This document shows positions 25,498-39,041 of a DNA stretch of 64,000 nucleotides, in pieces; position 1 is the first letter of the stretch, and each line of letters opens with the position of its first letter. The stretch comes from Breviolum minutum Mf 1.05b.01. Lineage: Eukaryota > Sar > Dinophyceae > Suessiales > Symbiodiniaceae. Below the pieces are notes generated by a model. It made no database searches. It saw nothing but the letters and a program-made list of their open reading frames with translations, and was not told where the DNA came from. Made by a program: the position numbers and the translations under genes. The stretch covers positions 1 through 64,000 of the forward strand of contig DF239543.1 of assembly GCA_000507305.1 (NCBI GenBank), given 5' to 3'.

Positions 25498-25526
25498 GTG
25501 GGGGCATTTTTTTTGTATGCCCCCAC
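25498..25526. repeat. Perfect 10-bp hairpin
   Basis: GTGGGGGCAT (25498-25507) and ATGCCCCCAC (25517-25526) form a perfect stem with a T-rich 9-base loop. The function is unknown. It sits outside recognised exons. Confidence 0.8.
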
Positions 25527-26358
25527 GGAGCTACCGGGGGCGTTTCGTAGTTCGATCCTTGACCAGTGAAAGGGTGCCGAAGGAGGTGGGCCGGCCTATG
25601 TGATGTGCTGAAACCATCCAAGTGGTAGTTTCAGCTATGTTTCATTTTCACATGAGTTGAAACCATCAACTAAATCAACTACAAGATGGGTCCCTAGCAA
25701 ATTTTTGTATCCCCTTATAAATGGCTTTATAAATGGCTTTATAAGTGGAGCTCCATGGTCCCCTATTTTAGAACTGCTTTTCCAGCCCACTTTTGTAGGG
25801 AGGCGGGCCCATTCGGAATGGTTGGTCCAGAAACCTTGGTGACTGGCGAGGCCATGCAGCTTGCAGGCCAAGGAACATCCTTGAAAGCCAGACCCGTACA
25901 GCCCAAGCATGGTATTACTTCACCCCAACGACCAGCTTCCACTCAGGTGGGGATTCGGCACGGATGGAATCCATCCAAAGATATTCAAGGAATGGACTTT
26001 TCGCACCAAAAGCAGCGTAGAAAGCAACATATTTGTAAAGGTGTGTATAAACATAATGACATAAGTACATTTTTTTGTAGCTTATTCGGATCATTTTGAG
26101 CTTTTCCCAAGCAATGGCCCTGTATTTGAATGGTTTCAGAGATTTGCAGTTTGATATACATGAACCGACAACCAAGCCATCTTGAGGGATGAAACCATGC
26201 CAAGGCTGCAAGGTTGTGAAAAAATGCAACCTCGGAATCCAACCTGGAACCAAAAGCGACTATCTTCACATCATTTTGAAGATAATTCTCCTTGCTTGGT
26301 TTTTACTGCATTTTTCCCCTTGATTTTTCCGATCGTTCATCTACGGGTGAAGTAGACG

Positions 26359-29300
26359 ATGACTGACACGACGCAACGCCTAAGGGTGGCAGCAGAGGGC
26401 TTGGTTCACTCCTGGGTGGTTCACTTCTGGGTTTTGCTGGTAGATGACCTCAGCTGTTGAGTCCGGAGTCAGATGGGTGAGAAACATGGCCATTTTGACA
26501 GGACTTACCCATCACCCCCCCAAAAAAATATATGGCGTCTGAGAACAAGGCCATCTTCAAGTGAGGGAATGATATATAGAGTGTAGATATTAAGTGTTTC
26601 AATCTCCATATTTTTTGGGAATGGTTGCGTTAGTTTTTTGGGATATGCAGGATGAATATGTATGTTCACCTCAGCGAAGCATGAAGCATATTTAATTTGC
26701 AACCCACTGTGAAGTTCAAGGCAGTGAATTTACCACTTATATTATACAGTATTCACATTTGCATTTATCGCACATACTTTCGTATACATTAGATTCTTAT
26801 TTATGTTTAAACTGACACCAGACCTTTATTAGATATGGACCCAAATACTCAGACAATGAACTATAAGACAAAGTTTCAAAAAGGGCCTCGGCTTTTTTCC
26901 AATATCATATTAATCAAGTTAAGTAATAGATAAGACGGATGAATTTAACGAACGAAACGCTGTTCAAATGTCAAATGTCGTAGGTTATTTATAGCATTTA
27001 TATAGGGCTGCCAGCAGGTAACACACCTCAACGATGGGCCATCCTCTCCCCTGAGGCTCCGTGACGGCCACGGGCCGAAGGGCGCAAGCAGCAACCTCCA
27101 CGGAGGTTCTCCAGCCAGCGGAGAAGGTGAAGAATCTTATCAAGGTGTGGCAGCAAAGTCCTCCCCGCAGAAAGGGCCACATCTCAATGAAAGTTTTGGG
27201 CCGTTTAATGAAAAGAGAGCAGGAAAAAAAAGTTTGGAAAAAAAGTTGGAAGTCGGACATTTGTCTGATTTTGGTGGAAACTTATATAGACATGTTTTTT
27301 TTTTGAAGTCGTTGGTGCTGTTTTTTTTGGCAGTCTCAAAGGGTCGGAGGGTTGGACATCTTTGGTGATCCGCAGGAAAATGAAGTCATCATGTTCTCAA
27401 AGACCACATGCCCTTTTTGCAGCCAGGCACGACTCAAGTGTTGCTACATTGTCGTGTTGACCAACCTGAGAGATGTTGAAATATTGCAATATTCTGCAAC
27501 GTGCCAGTTGAATGATTCAGCATTTTGTCTTAGTCTCCTACTTCTAAGTGCAACGAAAACACGTGGAACAGATACCTACCCTCCCTGAAGCTAACATAAT
27601 GCCTGAAAATAGATGGTGGGAAGACGATCCTTTCCTTTTGGGATGGCTGTTAGTTTCAGGGAGGGTATTTCTTTCGTATTTTTTTGAGGCCAAGGATGTC
27701 TTGAAGTCCACTGGGAGCAAATTTGTGGTTGTTGAGCTGGATGAGCTTCCAGCAGAGGCCAGACAGAGGATTCATTTGCCTTGTTTAGGAACTTTAGGGG
27801 GATTTAAAAACTACCAAGTTTATGTGGGGATTTATAAGGAATCCCTATTAAAACAAGCAGTATTTCAATGGAAAGTCAGGGACCCCGTTTTTTTTTTGTG
27901 TGTTTTCGTGGCTCCGTTTAGATACAACAGGGCATCTGACCTGCCTCAGGAGGGTGCAGCCATGCAGGATGCCTTTGCCGAGATGACGGGTGCTCGCACC
28001 GTTCCACGAGTGACTTGGCTTACTTGGCTTGTGGAGGTGATGTTGGCCCTTGAAAACTCAAATAACCCCTACCGCCCTGGTGAATTTGATATAAATGGCA
28101 AAATATTGCCAGGTGTTTATGTGTGTTTTCCTATGTTTTTGTCTGTTTTTTCTTTTATTGAACATGAGAAAGTTTCCAGCCCAGCCTCTTGTAAATCCCA
28201 GCTATCCCATGGTACCTACCCCCTCTTTTCCACCTTTGGTGAGATCTTTGTGCGTGGGGCATGCGTGGGTGGTTGCGATGACCTACTAGCACTTCAGCAA
28301 GATGGATCTTTGCAGCAGGCCGAGAGACTCAGAAATGGGAGCACCATGAATTGATATGGTCAAGTCATGGGCATTAGGAGTTTTTTTTTGAAAGAAATCA
28401 ATCAAAATCGTGAAGCTGTCCGGCCTTTTTTTGGGGGGGTTTAAAGCTTCATGTAGACAGTGTTTCATTGCCATTCCAACTAGTTCACCTTGTTTTGTCC
28501 CAGTAAGTATTCCCCTAGTTTCGTGGTTCACCATCCTGGAAGTTTTTTTTGTCCCAGTATCCAACGGTTCTTTTTGGTGCTAAGGCTCTGCAATCCAAGT
28601 CTTTCCAAATCAAGGTTTCTGAGGACTTCTGCGAGTGTAGATTTGGTAGCTCAGATGAGGCAGTACTGCATTCACATTGGCAATTAAAGCAAGAGACTCA
28701 GAAACCGTTTTGGGATTTGTGTATGTATGTGAAATCTACGAAGAAGCAATTATATACAATTATACGTATACATACAGGTATCATTGTCTGTGCCAATGCA
28801 GGATAGCTAAAACTCATCGGGATCAAAAAATCGGTTGCGAACCCAAGACTCTGCAGCATTTCTTTCCAGGAGGAGTGGCGCAAGAAACTAGACCCCCGCT
28901 CCTACCGTGCTCGGGGGGCACAGCGTGGGCAACGGCTTCGCCTTATTGGGGTTTTTCCTCCTAGAAATTGGGGAAAAGGGAACCGAGTTTTCCTCAGAAA
29001 AAACCCATGGATTGGTACTATGATTTGGATATTAGATGTTGAGATGTTCTCACTTTATACCAAGTAGCGCATCAACCTTTAACAAAATGATCACATTTTG
29101 TCATAGAGAGCTTTGTTTTCTGTGCCTCGGGGCGGGGCTTGGTTGCGGCTGAGATCCTTCGTCAGCAAGGGACAGAACCTCCTGGCTCTCATGCATATGA
29201 TCGTTTCATGCCGACGAAGGTGGGGGGATTCACCTTCCACCTCGAGTTGCGAGTTGTGTAAGTTTTGGGGGACCCACGTATGTTAGGGGTGTATGTTATG

Positions 29301-32209
29301 GGGTATTTCATGGGAAATTTTATGGGAATCCCTTTTTGGGGCATTTTATGGGAAATACACCTTGGGAAAAATGGGAAATCTGTTTTGGTGGGGTTATGCT
29401 AGTCAAAGCTGTTGATATGATGGGAACTTCTTCACTTTACTGCCCTATAAGTCTTTGAACAATCTCACTGAGATGGCCTTTTTTTGATGTGCTCCATGTT
29501 TTTGGCATATCGAAACCCCCGAATTTCCATGCTTCCTGGCTGCCCTCTGACCTCCGACAAAAAAACGGTATCAACCAGGGCTACTTTGCATGTGGAGCGT
29601 GCGCTCTGCCGCTTCTTGGCTGTGTTAGTTCTATAGGCAGAGTAGTGACTGACTCAGCTAACCGGCGTAACCGGCTTCAACTTTTGGGGGATTCCATATT
29701 TCATAGGAAAAATACAGTTTAAACTTTAAACTTTTATTTCATGGTCCTAAAAAATGGCTGAGTAAGGTGATCAAATATCAAGGAAGGCTTGGCTATTCCT
29801 CCAATCTGAGGAAGTAACTCTTCATCACCCGAGTCGTTTGGCTCGGGAAAAACCTATTACTGCAAGCTCCTCCCAACTGATCATCCAATTGTATGAGGAG
29901 GTGAAGGATTGCATACTGCGAACCTTGAGAGTCATCCTGACGACGAAAAACCAAGATGTGCAAGAGAACTTTCCGTTCCTCCAACACCCCTTGCAGAAAT
30001 TGTAATCCTTTAGGGGGTTATTACCCAAAGATTCTGGAACATCAAGACCCTGGCAAAAAAACAGCTTCCTATGGGTGGCTAATAGGGATTTCACTCATCC
30101 TAAATTCTGATTCACTATGAATCACCCCTTTTTTCTTTGGTGTATGAGGTGGATTGTTCCTTTGAAACAACCAAACCCACATGGGTCTTTTCGAGGCGCT
30201 CAAATTCTTTGCAAGCCATGGCTGTCAGGCTCTACTCTGCAGACTCCAAGTTTCGTAGCAGCTGTGGCTGGCCAGTTTTCAAGACCTGCTACTATTCCAA
30301 GGACGGAAGCTTTCGTCATTTAAAGACCTAGGGAGTGGTCCATGGGGGGAAGGATGAGTTGGATTCCAAATGCTTTTTTTTTTACTTGAAACTCTTTATG
30401 GTAAGGGTCCATCTTATTGACCATTTTTTTTGGTAAAATGGGCCCGGTAGTATATTGTATCATTTGAATATATATATATATATAAATCCATTCCCCTCCT
30501 TCCGAGGTAGGCCCTGGAGGGGGGGGGCTACCATATATATATATATATACGTATATATATATATATATATATGAGTGATATCACTGTCTCATCACCAATT
30601 TTTCAGGGCGACTTCCGCGACTTCCAAGCGCATCAAAGATGAGAATGCGCTCCGCAAGTGCTTAACCTTAACGTTGGAAATTAGAACGTCACCGAACCAA
30701 ACTGCGAGCTAGCGGCGTATTGAATGATTGACAAGGAACATCTGGCTTAAACGTGTCAATATTTTGTGGTAAATATCCTTTGAATTGGATCTTACTATAT
30801 ATACATGATATATTATATATATACCATATGATATGTATATACATATCTAATATCATTTTTACTAAGAACCTGTTTCGACACCCTTTTAAGGGATTTTTTT
30901 CATCCAGGAAGCAGGTGGATGCCATGTGGGCACCGTCTCCGAGTTTGGTGGACTTGAAATTGTGTGCAACCGATGTGGTTCTCATTTGGGTCCGGGCAAC
31001 TCGGGAGTTTCCAAGGATGAAGATATTGCCCTCCCAGAAATTTTTCACACTCAGCCTATCCACCAAAATTTGAAACTATTGGGGATTACATGTTTGAATA
31101 GGGAAATTGGATAAAATTGTAAACTTTTATTTCATGGTCCGAAATGGCTGAGTGAGAACATATCCCCAACAAATGGGAAGTTCGGAAAGTCATCATCACT
31201 GAAAAGTGCCTTGAACTTGTAGGGGATTATACCTTTTAGATTCTAAAGTATCGAATCGAAAGAAATCCAACCTTTTTTTGGGGGGGAGGACTTGGTGTGT
31301 CTATGGATGTATTGGAATCGGCATGAAATTCTGATTACGTAAAGGTTGAAAGGTTGAAAGGGTTTTCTGAACATCTGTAAGACTTAAGGTTTTTTTGTTG
31401 AAGCAAAAAATCCAGCAAGCAAAAGGGCTGGGTGGGTTGTCAACAACGGTTTTTTTAGAATTATTTTCACCTCGGATTTTCTGGGGAAATGATGGGATTT
31501 GAATTTTTCATACTGTTGATGGACGAAATCTTGCACCACCTGGGATGGTTAAAACCCTTTAAATAATGGGATAATCATCATCCTTGGTGGTTGGGTGCAA
31601 CTCAACCGCCTAAGTTGCCAAGGCCATGTCTTCTTCGACTCGTTTAAGCCAGACAACCCCAATGGGGAACGACACTGAGCCAATGGGCTCTCCCTGACCT
31701 ACGTCGAGGCTTGGGGAGGTGAAATCATGAATAGGGAAGATGCAGGATATATATATATAAACATAGAATCATAAATAGATATATGTATATTTTACATGGA
31801 TATTTTGTATATATATATACATATATATGGCTGTATGAATATGTATATACATATATATATATATACTTTACTATATGATATATAACTACTCTTCCCTGCT
31901 TGTTGCTGAAAAGAATCTTGAAAGACTTCTGAGCCAAAAAGCTTTTCACCAGGGAGAGCCTGATATGGAGCTGATCGAGGATAAGGCAACAGTTGTTGGA
32001 GAGTTACAACTGGCTGCAAGGGCTGAAGAATTTATGGTTCATGTTCGCATGGGTTTGAGAAAGAGTGGTCTCTATATTCACTCTATTCGTTTCAAAGAAA
32101 TGAATGTTTTCAGAAGGGAGTGATGTGTTTCGTCTTTTCCTCAGCAACACAGGTTGACTTGAAGAAGCCTGGCAACAAGGGTGGTGCAGGCAGCTGCAGC
32201 GTGATGTAA
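26359..32209 (+). CDS. Glutaredoxin - MsrB (selenoprotein) fusion with CaaX tail
   Basis: Fifteen exons join in frame to 291 codons: 26359-26403, 27106-27144, 27376-27426, 27689-27751, 27950-28009, 28244-28318, 28585-28623, 28870-28908, 29154-29219, 29579-29610, 30229-30308, 30915-30989, 31623-31708, 31953-32021 and 32153-32209. Residues about 20-110 are a dithiol glutaredoxin: CPFC at 40-43, the cis-Pro motif RTVPRIF and GGCDDL. Residues about 120-250 are methionine sulfoxide reductase B: EEWRKKL, LRQQGTEPPGS, zinc pairs CGAC (164-167) and CNRC (214-217), CGWP, HLGHVFFDSF. The catalytic position in GERH-x-ANGLSLTY is TGA, read as selenocysteine 240. The last residues are CSVM, a farnesylation-type CaaX box. 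MsrB repairs methionine-R-sulfoxide, and glutaredoxin can recycle some MsrBs. Least certain are exons 1-2, the exon 7 donor (GA at 28624, or GT at 28635 with acceptor 28856) and the final two exons. Confidence 0.8.
29718..29775. repeat. Dispersed repeat, copy 1 (AAACTTTTATTTCATGGTCC)
   Basis: The stretch AAACTTTTATTTCATGGTCC followed by AAATGGCTGAGT recurs at about 31118-31165. Both copies lie in introns of the glutaredoxin-MsrB gene. They may be ends of one unclassified element. Confidence 0.6.
30465..30572. repeat. (AT)n tracts flanking a G-rich segment
   Basis: TA-repeat tracts at about 30467-30484 and 30533-30571 are separated by roughly 45 bp that include a run of nine G. They lie in an intron of the glutaredoxin-MsrB gene. 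Confidence 0.75.
31118..31165. repeat. Dispersed repeat, copy 2 (AAACTTTTATTTCATGGTCC)
   Basis: This is the second copy of the repeat at 29718-29775, in the intron before the selenocysteine exon. Confidence 0.6.
31511..31605. mobile_element. Family A element, copy A3, right end degraded
   Basis: TACTGTTGATGG and the internal CACCTGGGATGG are clear, but the right inverted end is not recognisable. The element sits in the intron (30990-31622) directly upstream of the selenocysteine exon, ending within about 20 bp of its acceptor. Confidence 0.65.
31676..31678 (+). other. In-frame TGA at the MsrB catalytic position, probable selenocysteine codon
   Basis: The TGA lies between GERH and ANGLSLTYVE. 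In the MsrB family this is exactly the catalytic Cys/Sec site ('RHC.NS.SL' in Cys forms, with Sec in animal MsrB1). The frame stays open and family-like on both sides within one exon, so a genuine stop is unlikely. No SECIS-like hairpin could be identified by eye downstream of 32209. Confidence 0.8.
31749..31868. repeat. (AT)n / ATATAC tracts
   Basis: Several short AT and ATATAC tracts lie in the intron after the selenocysteine exon. They give only low-complexity Tyr/Ile frames. Confidence 0.75.
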
Positions 32210-32299
32210 GGCTGGCAAACGCAGGGGGTGAGGTGTGGTAGATGTAAGCCGACAAACTCTGAACTATTCAATTTCCCAGTATCCATCCCTTGTTTCCCA

Positions 32300-34048
32300 G
32301 TGTCTTTTTCACTGCATTATTGCCATCCCTTTTTTACCAGCTTTATGGAGGTTAGTAGCCTGGAGAACTTGCTCGTTGCTCTCGTGGATGATTTCTCAAA
32401 GTTCCTTGGCCCTTGGCATTTTTTTCCGCAATCGCAATGGCAAGTTTTGACCAAGATTTTGGGATCCAATTTTGTGGTAATTTGTGCTGACTGCAAGACT
32501 GCAAGCACCTTAAAATTCTTGAGATCTTTCACATCCCCAAAAAAACCTGGTTGAAGAATTCCGATGTAGACTCCCGACTCCCGTGCAGGAGACCTTTTGG
32601 TGGCTGCACGCTCAGTGAACCTGGAATATTTCTCAAGGACTTAGGCGGATGGAGAGAACTGGCCAAGGGATTTTTTTTCACAGTGATGTTGCATGCAACA
32701 TAGATAGGAGTCAGGCTTGGAAATGTTTCCCACAGGAGAGGTAAACCAAAAAAGTCATAAGAGGGGGGGCCACGATGGATCACCCAATGACCGCCGACAG
32801 CTGAAGCTGGGAGGCCTTTGAGAGCTTTCAGGTGAGGTTCGCATGCGGTTGCCGTTTGGTTTCTGTTTGAGGGGCCAGAAGCGAGCGCCACGACACCATT
32901 TAGCTGTGTCTCTTGCCATCATAAAACAAAGAGAAGGGTATTTATCAGCCTCCGGCTAATGCCGCCGGCCTTTGCTGGGCTTGAGATTGCAAGCAGCATG
33001 GCCAGAAGCACCACCAAAAGCAGCAGCAGCAACAACAGCACCATTCTCTCCATTGCCAGCAGCATGGCGAGAAGCACCACCAAAAGCAACAGCAACAGCA
33101 GCAACAACCAACAGCAGCAATAACAACAGCAACAACAACAACAGCAACAACAACAACNAGGGGTGATTTTAGGCGAAGTAAAAGCGCGCCCCAAGGACAT
33201 TATCAGCTTTAGCTTAGACTATATAAGCAAAAGCAAAGTATAGACAAGCAATCCGTCATCAAGCCCCATTCCACTAGACACGCCGGCAAGGCCGGCGGAT
33301 TTTGGTTCAAGCTTGAGCTCAGAAGAGAAGCTACTTCATGAAATGACAAGAGATCTCGGCAGATTGCTTTTCCGGGTGGGATTTGCTGCTGGCGTTCAGC
33401 GCAAATCTTTGACTCCGCTGAACCTTTCAAAACTCAACTTTTAATTTCATCGACATAAGTCGATAAACATGGAACAGGCCCGACTTGGAGAGAGAAAAAA
33501 AGCAAGCACCTCATCATTCATCATCATCATCATCATCATCATCATGATCATGATGAATCAACATCAAGAATCAACATCCATTTCGGCCATTTTGTCCCCC
33601 CATCCAAGAAAGCTTTGCAAGTCTCGGGGGCTGCTACTTGGAGGTCCTTTGGTTCATTGGATTTGGTGCTGACCCCAGCGTTTTTGGCTCAAAAACCTCT
33701 GAGCACAAGCTGAGCCTCGCTCGGCAGGAATTTCCCTACAGAACCCTTTGGAGACTTGACTTTGAAACTGGTTGGGAATGATGGTGAGGGAATGATGGGG
33801 TTCATGAAATACTTATTCCATCTTATTCACAATCGATTGCGACCGATGATTAAAGAGGATTGCCAGTAAACACTCAACTAGTGTGTTGAAAAGCACAATC
33901 TGAAACATATTAAGATATGAAATTCCAAACAAGCTTTTTTGGGATCTTAATTCTTGATGCTTGTGACTTGTGTTTTGCATTCCCCCAACAGAATGCTATG
34001 ATGTTGGACTCCTTTGTATTGGTCGTTTCGCCAGGACTGTCGGTGAGA
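32300..34048. other. Mostly non-coding, with one exon-like stretch
   Basis: About 32345-32400 reads EVSSLENLLVALVDDFSKF and may be an exon. The rest includes the CAA/CAG repeat at 33013-33157, an N at 33158 and a short CAT tract at 33521-33545. No family is recognised. Confidence 0.35.
33013..33158. repeat. CAA/CAG imperfect microsatellite ending in N
   Basis: The tract contains two related blocks with AGCACCACCAAAAGCA followed by CAA/CAG runs, and ends at an undetermined base (33158). The blocks show a local duplication of about 68 bp with GCAGCATGGC(C/G)AGAAGCACC. Confidence 0.75.
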
Positions 34049-34566
34049 ATGGCCAACGAAGCAGAGGAAGTGGCAGAGCTGTTTTGCTGCGGCATTTGCG
34101 AAGATCTGATGTTGGCTCCAATCACGTCTGAGACCTAAAACCTTTCACGACCTAACAGGGTGATTGGCCATGGAGTTGGTAGAGATGACTTTTCGTTAGG
34201 GGTTGATGGATTTCGGCTGTTTTTCAAGGTTAGTGTGCTGTGGACGCTCCTTTTGTAAGGCCGGGGAGGTTGTTGCCCCCCAAAAAATCGTGGGGGAAGT
34301 GCACCTCCAACAACAAAGATGGGGCAACAATTGACAACCAATGGCTGGGATTCCGTGAAATTTTTTGTGTGTTTCTTGGAATGTTACAATCTTTGACTAT
34401 CTTTGACATGAATTGTGCTTTTGGAATGGGATTGAACATAGTCCCACCCAAATCAGTGGTTTTTGATGTGGGTTGCAGGAGTGCTTGCGCCTTTGGATCA
34501 AGACCAACGCACAACAAGGGGGCATCCCTCGCTGTCCTGGGGGCTGTACGCAGAAAGTGTCTCGCC
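34049..34566 (+). CDS. RING-type zinc finger protein, N-terminal exons
   Basis: Three exons join in frame: 34049-34125, 34229-34259 and 34479 to about 34566. They read MANEAEEVAELFCCGICEDL, MLAPITLVCCGRSFCKECLR and then LWIKTNAQQGGIPRCPGGC. The spacing C-x2-C ... C-C-G-x-x-F-C-x2-C ... C-P-x2-C fits a RING finger of the RBBP6-like kind, where the usual CGH is CCGxS. RING fingers bind E2 enzymes and act as ubiquitin ligases. The first intron has a GT donor, the second a GC donor, and both acceptors are AG followed by G. The ATG at 34049 is the first Met in an acidic leader. About 0.9 kb downstream the SH3/KOW-like repeat exons begin, and the two may be one gene. Confidence 0.65.
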
Positions 34567-35421
34567 CCGCGAGCTCTTTGTTTTTTTTCCCGGCTGATTC
34601 CGACTTTCTGACGACTTGGAGCGAGCGAATCATTGAATGGAGTGTTTTCTTTTAGTGATTTTATACGTTGTCTTTTCAAATTTCGAAATCCAGTGTACCA
34701 AAATAATTTGCAAGTTTTGCTTCTGGTTGGTGCATTTGTTTGCTTTAAGGCATTTGGTTATGCCTTGTAGAAGCGGGTCCTCTTGGGATCTTTTGACGCC
34801 ATCATCATCTTCGCTTTTCCAAGGTTCCCTTTCGCTTGCCACAACACTCGATCTCCCTACGAAAGGCTATGGAGCAATTGGTACCAGAAAGGTTGGCAGT
34901 GAGAATGAAGGCACGGTGAAGAGGTGGAAAGCTGGAACGCTACTGTTGGACAAAATCTTACATTACTTCAATGATAGAACTAGAGAACTTAATACTGGGA
35001 TAATCTGGGGATATTTCCATATATTTACCTGAGTCTACTGTGAATCACGGGAATAGGGATTCTACCATTCAAGATCCGATTTACTACCAATGTACATCCA
35101 CGCCCAGCTTGTGCTTCTTCTCAACTTTTCAATCTAATAGCAGTGCATCTAAGATCAAACAACAATGTGATTTTATCTGACTTTTATCATAGATATTTGT
35201 TCGATACATACATATTGTCAGATAAAATCACATGAAACCTTGTATGATTTTTATGTGATTTTATCAGATTTTATCATACATATTTGTTTGATACATACAT
35301 ATTTAATTAGAATTTAGAATGGTTTCAATGGTTTCCCCCCAATTTTCATCCTTTTTGTTCCACCTCATTCCCCTATGCCTGCCTTCTCCTCCCTGTTTGG
35401 CTTGCCACCACTAACCTGTAG

Positions 35422-39041
<3,620 letters not shown>

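Larger units (their letters stand above)
22720..26350. other. Mostly intronic or intergenic; a few exon-like stretches
   Basis: The region holds the (TTG)n tract (23331-23389), a possible membrane-like segment at about 24165-24260 (LQAIWMAHSLLVLAIAVCLL), an exon-like stretch at about 24290-24390 (RMLARATWMRSHAVTGILEL) and one at about 25840-25905 (VTGEAMQLAGQGTSLKARPV). It also holds a direct repeat of ATAAATGGCTTT at about 25718-25747, a perfect hairpin at 25498-25526 and a weak family E remnant near 25621-25672. None gives an assignable gene. Confidence 0.35.

Noticed and set aside
25540-25560. tRNA-like GTTCGATCC box
   Set aside because: No cloverleaf could be formed around it, and no A-box is in place upstream.
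28319-28354. Stop codon after the glutaredoxin domain (GSTMN, TGA)
   Set aside because: A GC donor directly after DGSLQQ followed by an acceptor at 28584 joins in frame to MsrB. The AERLRNGSTMN tail is read as intron. This remains the main alternative to the fusion.
32210-32400. SECIS element after the selenoprotein stop
   Set aside because: Several TGA and AA motifs occur, but no stem of the needed length joins them by eye. A dedicated search is required.
33660-33690. Spliced-leader-like TTTTTGGCTCAA
   Set aside because: It matches only part of the dinoflagellate spliced leader and lacks its 5' half and a following GT donor.
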